Of a stretch of DNA of 64,000 nucleotides, positions 11,224 through 20,897 are shown in pieces. Under the pieces are notes generated by a model, which saw nothing but the letters and a program-made list of their open reading frames with translations, searched no databases and was not told the origin of the DNA. Every line of letters starts with the position of its first letter. Position 1 is the stretch's first letter. A program made the translations under genes and the position numbers. Source of the stretch: Siphonodentalium dalli (lineage: Eukaryota > Mollusca > Scaphopoda > Gadilida > Siphonodentaliidae); contig CP136063.1 in the NCBI GenBank assembly GCA_032622095.1, forward strand, positions 182,075,956-182,139,955, in the 5' to 3' direction.

Positions 11224-12708
11224 GACTAGCCGATGAGCCCGACGTTGTCCGGGCTATTCAAAAACCAAATTTCATGTCGATAGCTCTACCCGTTTCCTAG
11301 ATCTGGTCTGCGCATGCGCGAAGCTGGCGTCGCACGGGCTCGGCGACCCGATAAAATTCGTATCCGGGGAAAGATACATTCACATACCAAATTTCAAGTC
11401 GATAGCTCCACCCGTTTCCGATATCTGGTCTGCGCATGCGCGAAGCTTGCGTCGCACGGGCTCGGCGACCCGATAAAATTCGTATCCGGGGCAAGATACA
11501 TTCACATAGCAAATTCCAAGTCGATAGCTCCCCCCGTTTCCGAGATCTCGTCTGCGCATGCGCTACACGGGCGTCGCACGGGCTCGCCAATACGACGTTG
11601 ACGACCGCCTGGTCAAACTACAAACACGTACCAAGTTTCGTCCCGATCGGTCGAGTATCGTAGATTTGTATTAATGACATACATACAGACAGACAGACAG
11701 AGGTCTTCCAAATATATATGAGACTAGCCGATGAGCCCGACGTTGTCCGGGCTATTCAAAAACCAAATTTCAAGTCGATAGCTCCATCCGTTTCCGAGAT
11801 CTGGTCTGCGCATGCGCGAAGCTGGCGTCGCACGGGTTCGGCGACCCGATAAAATTCGTATCCGGGGCAAGATACATTCACATATCAAATTTCAAGTCGA
11901 TAGCTCCACCCGTTTCCGAGATCTCGTCCGCGCATGCGCGAAGCGGGCGCCACACGGGCTCGCCAATACGACGACGTCGACCGCCTGGTCAAACTACACA
12001 CACGTACCAAGTTTCGTCCCGATCGGTCGAGAATCGTAGATTTGTATAAATGACATACAGACAGACAGACATACAGTCAGACAGACATACAAACAGAGGT
12101 CTTAAAAATATATATGAGACTAGCCGATGAGCCCGACGTTGTCCGGGCTATTCAAAAACCAAATTTCAAGTCGATAGCTCCACCCTTTTCCGAGATCTGG
12201 TCTGCGCATGCGCGAAGATGGCGTCGTACGGGCTCGGCGACCCGATAAAATTCGTATCCGGGGCAAGATACATTTACATAGCAAATTTCAAGTCGATAGC
12301 TCCACCCGTTTCCGAGAACCCGATGAAAAATTCCCCTGTTCCTAGGACACATAAGACACAACAACCCATTCTGCCTTTTAATCGAGATAATTGCATTCCG
12401 CGTTTCGTTTTGCATCCGTATTTTACGCATGGGTAGCCGTTTAGCAGCTTCGATTGTAATAAAGAGCGTTAATCCTTAACACCTCCGAATATGGTCAATA
12501 TAAAGATCGTTAATGCCTTAACCCCCCGAAGTGGCGTTTGCGGTGATTTTGATGATTGGGAGTGGAGAATCGGTGCTCAGAGCTTGTCCAAACGCCGACG
12601 ATCCCCGTGGGTTTTTACACTTATATACGAAATTTGGTCTCGATCGGTCAACCCGTTTTCGATTCTATAAAGGACATACAGACAGAAAGAGGTCTTCAAA
12701 ATATATAT
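11224..12708 (+). mobile_element. head-to-tail array of three RTE-tailed SINE-like units
   Basis: Units start 'gactagccgatgagcccgac' at 11224, 11721 and 12118. Each opens with a GC-rich hairpin (GCCCGAC...GTCCGGGC), then an internal ~122 bp tandem repeat (3 copies in unit 1, 2 in unit 2, ~1.5 in unit 3), then 'cccgatcggtcgag' and an ACAT/ACAG microsatellite tail ending 'gaggtctt...atatatatga'. Unit 3 is interrupted at 12319-12604; its tail resumes at 12605-12708. The similar frames starting at 11314, 11436 and 11812 are read-throughs of the 122 bp repeat and not genes. Confidence 0.8.
12319..12604. other. sequence interrupting the third SINE-like unit
   Basis: About 285 bp unlike the neighbouring units. 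It carries AATAAAGAGCGTTAAT (12458-12473) and a variant TATAAAGATCGTTAAT about 42 bp later. The boundaries are approximate and it may be an insertion. Confidence 0.45.
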
Positions 12709-13244
12709 GATATAAAACCACCAATACAGCATTGATACAATACACGATAACATTTCATCGTCTTGACTTCTAAGTAAACTCGAACCAAAACAGATAGCAT
12801 TCACTATATGCGATATCTGCACATACAATGCAGCGATACCTGACCTATAGGCAAAAACTATTTTTGTAAAGAGAAACAAGGTCACGTGTATGTTTACACA
12901 TGACTGCTCAAATAAGAGGATGGTCGGGTTACGCCAATGACTTATTACAGACAGCACAGTTATTCTGATCCACGAACAACGTGGCTGTATTCAAGAGAGA
13001 TTAACTATGGATTCCGAAGAACAAACGAGTCGGTGGGTGGTGCCTTTTGTTATTATTGAACGCGATAATCTCCATCAAACCAGTTAATTTGAGAGGTTTC
13101 GTAACCTCATGCGTGGTTGGCAGTTACGACCGCTTATATACGACTTTATTTGACCATGCCATGAATCTCTACTCTTTGCTACGTACGAGATCATATATTC
13201 CACCAGCACACAACCTGGAGACTGTTGGATGTTGTGAGTGAAGG
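12709..13244. other. no gene recognised
   Basis: The minus-strand frame 12577-12957 begins in this stretch and runs into the SINE tail, so it is unlikely to be real. Confidence 0.4.
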
Positions 13245-14234
13245 CAGCGGCGGCGGAGCCGGGGCACAGGGGGCACATGCCCCCCCCCCAATTATGGGTA
13301 CATAATCTTCCAATACTAAATACATTGGAGAAAATAATTTTTGATTCCCAAGAAAACATTCCATTAGTAGACAAAATTGTGTTTAATCTTATCAGTTATG
13401 CCACTATGGCTAGCAAGATAGATAGTTAATCCCTTGGTCAGTATTGACACTGTGTCTGAGTAATTGCCCTCTGGGAATTTAACTACAGGCTTTGAGTTCT
13501 TTGTAGAGCTCATGTCTTCTGGGGGCACCATCATAGCCATGTCTTGGATGCAGCAGCTTATCTAATTAAAATCACATTCATCATACCAATCAAAGGTTTA
13601 AATTTGAGTGTCTTCGATAAAAGTGCGAACCTGGGGCTTGGCAGGTATACAATTTCATGCCAAGGTGGTCAAACTCCTGATATGAGATCACTTGCTATAT
13701 ACAATATCAGTTGATGCTGAATATTCATTGAAATAACTTGACTATCATTTTATCAACTCAGCTAATTCGTTATTACCGAGAAATAAGAAGAGTTAGAATA
13801 GTTATTTTCTACATGAAGTTTACTGTGTACATGCAAGTGTTTGTGTACATATATATTATAGTGTTATTTAATATTCAAAGTTACTTGTGATTATTGTTTC
13901 TTCGATACCAACGGTTGTCGTATGTGGAGTGAATTGGATTATACAGTATAGTGTATACTAATTTCATCATAACATTTATGACAAAGGATGCAGGTTTTAG
14001 AAGTTGTATCAACGTCATATGTCATCTTTCACACATTGGCTGCAAAAATAAGTGAGTAGCATCATTTAAACACTTTCTTATTTTCTACCTCCATAATGGT
14101 ACATGCTGTAGCCACGAATAACATCATACTAAACAATCTTTGCGCTGGCGCATATTGGAACAGTTTTCAATTCATTCATGTAGTATTTAAAAAAAATTGT
14201 GCCCCCCACTTTTTTGTCGCTTCCGCCGCCCCTG
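13245..14234. mobile_element. TIR element with hAT-like CAG ends, ~990 bp
   Basis: The left end CAGCGGCGGCGGAGCC and the reverse complement of the right end CAGGGGCGGCGGAAGC are inverted repeats. Both are followed inward by G-runs and GGGGGCACA. The termini resemble CAGNGGCGG-type hAT ends, also seen at 26873 and 27303. An 8 bp repeat GGCAGCGG occurs at 13243-13250 and 14234-14241 but overlaps the putative ends, so the TSD is unresolved. No transposase frame remains. The right end lies a few bases from the start of foldback element FB1. Confidence 0.6.
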
Positions 14235-14241
14235 GCAGCGG

Positions 14242-15312
14242 CTATTCGCTATCGGATGGCAAATAGCGATTATACCGATATGCGCTGTTTGCCATCCGAT
14301 GGTATTTTCAAGAAAACATATCATATCATCACAACACGCTATTATAATGATGATTCCTAACGCCTTCGTGATAATTAGGCCCAGTTGACCGTCGGTTGAC
14401 CACCTACAGATATCCTGGGGGTGGCAAATAAGAAATCGACCAATTTTGAAGGAAATTTCGTATAGTTTGAACATTTAGTGGCACAAGCTGTCGCTATATG
14501 ACCACATACTCACCATTTTTACCCGCCTTACCGAAAACCCGGACCAGTTGACCGTCGGTTGACCACCCACAGATATCCTGGGGGGATGCGCATGGCAAAT
14601 AAGAAATCGACCAATTTTGAAGGAAATTTCGTATAGTTTGAACATTTAGTGGCACAAGCTGTCGCTATATGGCCACATAATCACCATTTCTACCCGCCTT
14701 ACGGAAAACCCGGACCGACGGTTGACCACCTACAGATATCCTATCCTATAAACTATACGAAATTTCCTTCAAAATTGGTCGATTTCTTATTTGCCATCCC
14801 CTCAGGATATCTATGGGTGGTCAGCCGACGATCAACTAGTCCGGGTTTTCGGTAAGGCGGGTAGAAATGGTGATTATGTGGCCATATAGCGACAGCTTGT
14901 GCCACTAAATGTTAAAACTATACGAAATTTCCTTCAAAATTGGTCGATTTCTTATTTGCCATCTCCCCAGGATATCTGTAGGTGGTCAACCGACGGTCAA
15001 CTGGTCCGGATTTTCGGTAAGGCGGGTAGAAATGGTGATTATGTGGCCATATAGCGACAGCTTGTGCCAATAAATGTTCAAACTATACGAAATTTCCTTC
15101 AAAATTGGTCGATTTCTTATTTGCCATCCCCCAGGATATCTGTAGGTGGTCAACCGACGGTCAACTGGGCCTAATTATCACGTAGGCGGTAGGAATCATA
15201 ATTATAATAGCGTATTGTGATGATATGATATGTTTTCTTTTCTTTAAAATACCATCGGATGGCAAATAGCGCATATCGGTAGAATCGCTATTTGCCATCC
15301 GATGGCGAATAG
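14242..15312. mobile_element. foldback element FB1 (arms of ~164 bp tandem units)
   Basis: This is a nearly complete inverted repeat centred near 14750. The outer ends read CTATTCGC.ATCGGATGGC on both sides, and inside this the hairpin-like 'ggatggcaaatagcg...' is itself repeated in inverted form. Each arm contains three tandem units of ~163-166 bp, marked by 'gttgaccgtcggttgaccac' at 14384, 14547 and about 14713 on the left and its complement at about 14818, 14984 and 15148 on the right. No coding capacity and no clear TSD. Arms made of tandem units are the defining feature of foldback transposons such as Drosophila FB or sea urchin TU. Confidence 0.82.
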
Positions 15313-15572
15313 ACACTTCCGTGATGAGGGCAGGGTAGTTTATATCTTTGAAAAAGCAGTGCAGGTAGTATATTTCTTAGTTATAACCGGTTGCTTAATA
15401 ATGTATTTCACTGTAGGTGAAGGTCCCAACTTAAAATTGTAATATACGATTTAAGTGAATTTGTGATCAATTTTGCTTTGCGTCGCTCATATAATCATAT
15501 AATTTCTCCCTGATAATTAACTCAGTGTTTATTGCTTGCACACTGGTCTTTAAACACATTCGTTCTTTACAG
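15313..15572. other. no feature recognised; possible splice acceptor at 3' end
   Basis: Short AT-rich spacer. The sequence 'cattcgttctttacag' immediately before 15573 looks like a polypyrimidine tract plus AG acceptor for the dioxygenase-like exon that follows. Confidence 0.35.
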
Positions 15573-16218
15573 AGCTGAGATATGCAGGGCATTGGACGAG
15601 AAAGGATATGCGGTAATACCGAATATAATTCCAATCAAGGATTGTGATAAGTACATCAAAGGGTACAATAATTGGCTGTCGATGTTCGGAAATAGTGAAC
15701 CCGAGAACAAGAATTCACTGGTACTTAAGTACGGCATCGGACACCAAGAAACGACATGGAAGATTGAGCAGTTGTGATTGTGTGGCAATCGGGCCACCAC
15801 CCGAAGTTACTAACGGAAAGTTCCGAGGCAACTCTAATTGGTTTCACGTCGATCATTGTCGATACAGGAAGGGATTACATTGTTACCAAGGAGCCGTGTA
15901 TCTTGAAACGCTGATATGTGGCGTTTTGTTGCGTTAGTTTGTATGTGTCCAGCCAAATGGGCGACTCCAAAGGACATACAGCGTAAGGTTGATTTATATA
16001 ACAGCATCAGAATGACGTCACATTGGCCATGCACTGGCGTGAAAGCGTGCATGGAAAATTCTGTTCCCGACATACATAAATATATCGGTGTAGTGTTAAC
16101 GGAGCTCCCTGACATAGCCCAGAGCAAGGAAGCTCGGCAACTCGCAGGTATCGACACATACGACTTCAGTGATGGTAATCCGGATGGATCGGACTGGATA
16201 CCTACGTGGGAAACTTGA
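15573..16218 (+). pseudogene. phytanoyl-CoA dioxygenase (PhyH)-like 2-oxoglutarate oxygenase, broken
   Basis: Three segments in alternating phase read as one protein of the PhyH-like Fe(II)/2-oxoglutarate dioxygenase family. Segment 1 (15573-15777) gives 'AEICRALDEKGYAVIPNI' and '...LVLKYGIGHQETTWKI', the usual N-terminal region. Segment 2 (about 15777-15910, next phase) gives 'VAIGPPPE' and 'WFHVDHCRYRKGLHCYQGA', whose HVD (15845-15853) corresponds to the iron-binding HxD motif. Segment 3 (15916-16218, back in the first phase) gives 'VCMCPAKWATPKDIQRK' and ends '...DGSDWIPTWET' before a stop. Relative to the family, about 25 residues are missing between segments 1 and 2, and a larger block including the distal iron-binding histidine is missing between 2 and 3. 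A splice-acceptor-like site precedes segment 1, so the parent gene may have had introns. The substrate cannot be inferred. I regard it as a decayed fragment, not a gene. Confidence 0.7.
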
Positions 16219-16637
16219 AATCAGTTCATGTATTATATGTGACAATTGGCACCTTTCGCATAATGAACTACTGCTGATAAGAATTGCAAATAGATTATTA
16301 CGTCACCAGAATTTCATGTTTTCGAAAAGCTAAGTATGCCCTCGCGATTTGTGCATGCAATTATCGAGCCTATACAATGACTATGACCCGTTAACAACAC
16401 AATTAGTACGAAACAATCAGACAAACAGAACCATGTCACATTACTGCGAGTGGCAAGAAGATTGAACGGCACTATTTTCTCACAAAGGACTCGTATTCGT
16501 CAATTATGCGAAAAGGTTTCTGGGCCGTCGAAAAATGTACCGCTACTACGAGTTACATGTGTTCGTAATTGTTATCAGTAGTAGTTCATTGTGGGGTTCC
16601 AATTTTATCACTCACTTACGAAGCAATTAACACAAAC
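16219..16637. other. no feature recognised
   Basis: Non-coding spacer between the dioxygenase pseudogene and the 3' tail of a minus-strand retrotransposon fragment. Confidence 0.4.
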
Positions 16638-17145
16638 ATATAGATAGATAGATAGTTTAATGACATAAAACGTCCACACGAGACCGATGTCAAAATAACA
16701 GATATATATAACAATGTCAACAATGATTCAACATAATACATATACTGTAGTAACTATTTCATTAATATATCAGTAGAAATTTGTTGAATTTGACCTTTCT
16801 TTGAAAAATGTCCGGACTAGTTGCAGATTATGTTGCATGCATGAGGCTCGTTGTTTTGCATTATGTATTTGAATTTTTGGCCATCATTCAATCCAATAAA
16901 TTTATCACTCATCATCCATATCTCACAAAAGAAGTGTTTACGCATCTTATCATATGCCTTGCAACACATAAGGAAATGTTCTTCATTCTCAACCTCCATG
17001 TTACATTTCCTACAAATTCTTTCATCAAGTGACACTTTTGGCTGTTTATGGCGACCCTCTTCAATTTCCAAGTATATGTTGCCTCTACCCTCACTACATC
17101 TACTCTGATATTTTGGAGTAACATTTTTTCACACACATTTCCGTT
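16638..17145 (-). mobile_element. C-terminal fragment of a non-LTR retrotransposon
   Basis: On the minus strand, the frame passing 17071-16817 reads 'SEGRGNIYLEIEEGRHKQPK' then 'ERICRKCNMEVENEEHFLMC', with a C-x2-C-x8-H-x3-C pattern. This cysteine/histidine motif after a '.LEIE.GR....' segment is the standard C-terminus of many animal non-LTR polyproteins. The RT core is absent, so only the last ~100 codons and the 3' UTR remain. The element ends in (TAGA)n as written on the plus strand at 16640-16656, the same tail as the larger element ending at 20898. The 5' break abuts dispersed repeat copy B. Confidence 0.75.
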
Positions 17146-17275
17146 CAGAAATATGCAGTCACGTGATAAGCAGGGAAAAAATTTCATGTGCATACTTTTG
17201 TTTTAGTTCAAGCAGTATGTATGCCTTGAACTATTACAATTTGGGAGATATAACAAATACAAAAATGATACATGG
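17146..17275. repeat. dispersed repeat copy B (matches 9.65-9.79 kb)
   Basis: 'atgcagtcacgtgataagca' followed by 'tttcatgtgcatactttt' and 'ccttgaactattacaattt' repeats the block at 9665-9785. It lies directly at the 5' break of the retrotransposon fragment, so the fragment may have inserted into it or next to it. Confidence 0.7.
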
Positions 17276-19197
17276 AACTGATTCGACATCAAGCATTGTG
17301 CTTACAGTACCTATGTTTGTTTTGATTGGAACTAGTTCAGCTTGGTAAGGCTGAAGGAGTCACGCGCAGCAAAACGTTGGAATGGGAATAGATGCTTTCA
17401 GAATGTGGCGGAAGGAACACAACCTTTGGCAAAAATGGGGATCCCACGTATATTCTGGGTAAATCGGTCGATTTGGACATTTATGTATATAAATGGAAAA
17501 TGAACTGGTAATACAGGCATTTATTCGTATATAGACAAAACCAAACAACGTGGGAATGTGGTGAACGTTATCGCATTTGTTGTGGCGCAAAGTTACGACA
17601 GTCGTTCACCTCCTTAATACGTCTCTGTGGTTATGTATGTATTACGCACCAACAGTCAATATTATTTTGTACCAAAAAGTTCTTTCTGTTTTGGTTTCCA
17701 AACAAGTTAGTCAGCTACTCGACACAATACGATGTTTAATCATTATTGTAGAACCGGCTTGGTGTTTCATGCTTGATGTCAGTTACGTCACGCAAGCTAT
17801 CGGGTACGCTCTAGTGCATCTGGATGAAATTACAACAAAGGCTGAAGTAACGAAATATAGGAATAATTGTGCAATACAAAAAGTAAATACCCGGATTGTA
17901 AACAGTTCATATATTAAAATTGTGGGAATCTATTAATAGATACATATAATAGACAATGTCAGATTACTAGCACACGACACCTTTGAAATCCTGATAGTGC
18001 GTGTACACATCCCAATTTTAACCTGACCTCAGAAATCGAACATTTAGTTGTCACATAATTAACAAACATCATTAATAAAGAAGTGAGTCATAGGTTATCT
18101 TTTAGTAACATAAGATAACTTCGAGATTTATGCGAAAAATAGACCACCTGGTGGCCATTTTTAAGCCATCTTGGTCATTTGGTCCAGACAGTTCAGTAAC
18201 AACGAACACATGTGATACCAGCTATATTTCCATTTTACTTGTCCAACCCTGAAAAGATAATATTTGCCAAATTTGATGTTAAGTGTCTGAGAGAAAAATC
18301 TTATATTTCTGTAAATTTAAGGATTACACAAGTCGTAATTAACCATGGTGCATCATAAATGTTAGGATCCGATTTATACAGTGTAGGTTAGTCAATATTA
18401 TTCATCAACTACAGCCTGTACGTGGTTGCATGGCACGCAGTTGGCAATATCTACCATTTTTATATTTTGGTTGCCAATTTGGGCCAAAGTGATATTTTTG
18501 AATGATGGTATGCATCACTTATATCAACAAGTTCTGCTCATTTCTTGTTGAATTATGACTAGAATCCCAATGGCAATGTTTTGTGAAATTTATACCGCGT
18601 TCTGTGAAATCGAACTTTTGAGGGATCGGAAGGGGCTGGATTCAAACGAAGGCACATTTCATTGCTCCAATGACCAGTTAACAAGAGAAATGAAAACTAA
18701 TGCCACAATTATCAAGAAGTTCCGAACAACAACTGATCTAGAAGATAATCGCGGGGAATAGTGAACAATTCCCGTTCCAGTTACCATTTTGACGGCCAAT
18801 TTGGACAGGTAGTTCCAATTTTGCTCTAATAAGGTGGGATTATGTCTTCGCTTCAAACAACAATTTATATATTTGTATACAATTAACAAGATATTCTGTC
18901 TTTAATTTGGATCAAACTAAGTTAGTGCATCGTCTGAACACGGCTGCAATGTTTGACGACATCTTGTCTGGTGTCAACGTGGCCGATTTATTTTCTCGTT
19001 AATATTGTTTAAACGTTGAGTGACATAATAAGGAAGAACACGAGCGGGGTGAAGTTAAGTCCTTGTTGCAGTGGATATCATAAATGGTTTTTACTGGAAT
19101 CCTTCGGATTAGCCAAAGACCGCTAAAATAATAACTTAAGAGAAATAACTGTACTTTTTCTCAACATCATCACTTTGCTGCACCAACATCAAAGCGA
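17276..19197. other. no gene recognised over 1.9 kb
   Basis: Contains frames of 119 codons (17577-17936) and 68 codons (18555-18761) without recognisable domains, signal peptides or splice context. I see no repeats either. This is one of the least repetitive parts of the window, so a diverged host exon cannot be excluded. Confidence 0.4.
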
Positions 19198-19535
19198 ATT
19201 AATAGGCACCGCCGACATCATAGCTAAATCAGCAGCACCCACCAATATCATAGCTAAATCAGTAGTCTCCACCAACATCATAACAAAATCAGCAGAACCC
19301 TTCGACATCATAGCAAGATCAGCAGATCGATCCAACAACATCAAAGCTAAATCAGCAGCACCTACCAACACCATAGGTCCAACCAACATCATAGCTAAAT
19401 CAGCAGGTATCATCCACATTAGTGTGAGTTAGCAAGTTCCGCCAGCATCATGGCTAAATCAGCTAAATCATTATAGCAAAATCAGCAGCTCTCACCAATA
19501 TCATATAATAGCTAAATCAGCCGACGCATGATAGC
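19198..19535. repeat. ~30 bp minisatellite, ~10-11 degenerate copies
   Basis: The repeat unit is 'catcatagctaaatcagcag' plus 'caccaacaccaa'-like filler. The period is near 30 bp, so much of it stays in frame on both strands: a plus-strand frame (19175-19432) reads as 10-residue repeats 'TNIIAKSAAP'. Copies after 19430 are out of phase and shorter, which argues for a non-coding minisatellite. Confidence 0.75.
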
Positions 19536-19805
19536 GAATTAGTAGGACGGCTCGGTCAGCTGTATATACACATAATGGTATATATATGTTATGTATGATA
19601 TTATTATTATTATTATAGTATTATTATAAAATTCATTTCAAACGCATTCCACAAACAATTAGTTCCAATGCACGTACATATAATACAATAAGTAATGCCT
19701 ATGATTGTCATCACCCACATACAGCTAGCTAGTTGTACATCTCAAAACATAATTTGAAGAGATGAATCTTCACAGCCGTATGGAAGTCCTTGGTATCGTC
19801 CAATC
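19536..19805. other. spacer with short (ATT)n tract
   Basis: An (ATT)n microsatellite at about 19599-19640. Otherwise nothing recognised. The stretch ends at the hAT MITE target duplication. Confidence 0.55.
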
Positions 19806-19813
19806 GTCGTATA

Positions 19814-20412
19814 CAGGGTTCGCGCTGCCACTTGCAAAATGGCAAAAATGGCAGAAATAATTCACATTTGGCAAAAAATATTTTCATTTGGCAAAAGTTT
19901 TGGTAACTCACTTTTTAATTCCTCAAGCAATTTGCAAAATATTGGTCAATCATTACCATTCATTTCAGGAAACTCTTAAAACATAATTAAATTAGTGGTA
20001 TTTTATAAGGTTTACGGAAAGTTAACACCTCTATTAAGATGTAGTTAATCTCATAGCATTAGTACTGATGGTTGGAGTGATTACTAATCCTCGTGTGGTC
20101 TGCCCTTCTGCTGAAGCAACCCTTCTACCATTGTATTGTTCGGTGATTGGCTTTATTGTTGTAAGATAAACCACAATAGAAATTCCAGTATAATTAATTA
20201 TTAACTAACTGCTTTTCTATCGATATCAAAAGTCGTTCAAACCGCGAGTAGCGAAACATATTATAAGACTTAAGGTTGCAGAAAATAATACTATCAGGGA
20301 TAGCATTTGGCAAATTCAAAAATTATTTGACAAAAATTATTTTCATTTGGCAAATTATTTTCATTTGGCAAATTATTTGGCAAAAGTTAATTTCGGTCCA
20401 GCGCGGACCCTG
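19814..20412. mobile_element. hAT-type MITE, 599 bp, with perfect 8 bp TSD
   Basis: The termini are CAGGGTTCGCGCTG (left) and the complement of CAGCGCGGACCCTG (right). An identical 8 bp repeat GTCGTATA flanks the element (19806-19813 and 20413-20420). Sub-terminal 'catttggcaaa' and 'atttggcaaattattttc' motifs are repeated near both ends, as often seen in hAT elements, where such sub-terminal repeats bind transposase. No transposase frame remains. The frames at 19729-19911 and 20276-20505 cross the ends and are not genes. Confidence 0.92.
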
Positions 20413-20420
20413 GTCGTATA

Positions 20421-20897
20421 GCATATGGCAAGCAGTTCCGCACATCAATACATGTGTTTTTTTATATTTAGATATCTTTATTAATTCCTTAGATATATAA
20501 GCCACGTTTTACATAGCCCATACACACCCACGTGGCAGGGATAAGGGCGTTCTTTTTGTCTGAAATAAAAGGATTAATTATATATTATTCAGATGTTGTT
20601 TCATAACGCCCTTATTGGTAATAGGGCAGTGTGTTCTACTTCATTGTGAGAAAATTAATACAAGTTACAATACACAGAGGCTCCATACACACGGCAAACA
20701 ATCCCTATATTATTCTAGGACATATATAGCAGTATATGCCGTATGTATTGGAACCTATGTGTATGGCATTGCCCCCACTTTCTGTATAGGCGTGGTATTT
20801 TTAAATACTAAATTAGTGACTAAGGAGTTAATAAAGAAGAAAACAAATATCGGATGCTTTGGTGTATCGGGAAGGATGGTGGGCTGCTACGTACGTA
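20421..20897. other. spacer with a short inverted repeat
   Basis: 'ataagggcgtt' at 20540 and 'aacgcccttat' near 20603 form an 11 bp inverted repeat. There is no gene. It ends at the (TAGA) tail of the following minus-strand element. Confidence 0.45.

Noticed and set aside
11297-12430. Several similar Arg-rich ORFs on both strands
   Set aside because: They are read-throughs of the 122 bp internal repeat of the SINE-like units and recur only because the DNA repeats.
12577-12957. 126-codon minus-strand ORF
   Set aside because: Its C-terminal part is the SINE tail and the rest is AT-rich with aromatic/Ile/Cys bias typical of chance frames.
13243-14241. GGCAGCGG as an 8 bp hAT target duplication
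   Set aside because: The two copies overlap the CAG...CTG inverted termini, so they cannot both lie outside an element with those ends. Left unresolved.
17577-17936. 119-codon ORF in a low-repeat stretch
   Set aside because: No recognisable family, splice sites or codon pattern. Kept only as a note in the unannotated stretch.
19175-19432. Repeat protein 'TNIIAKSAAP' encoded by the 30 bp minisatellite
   Set aside because: The repeat loses frame after 19430 and is equally open on the opposite strand; there is no start context or flanking gene.
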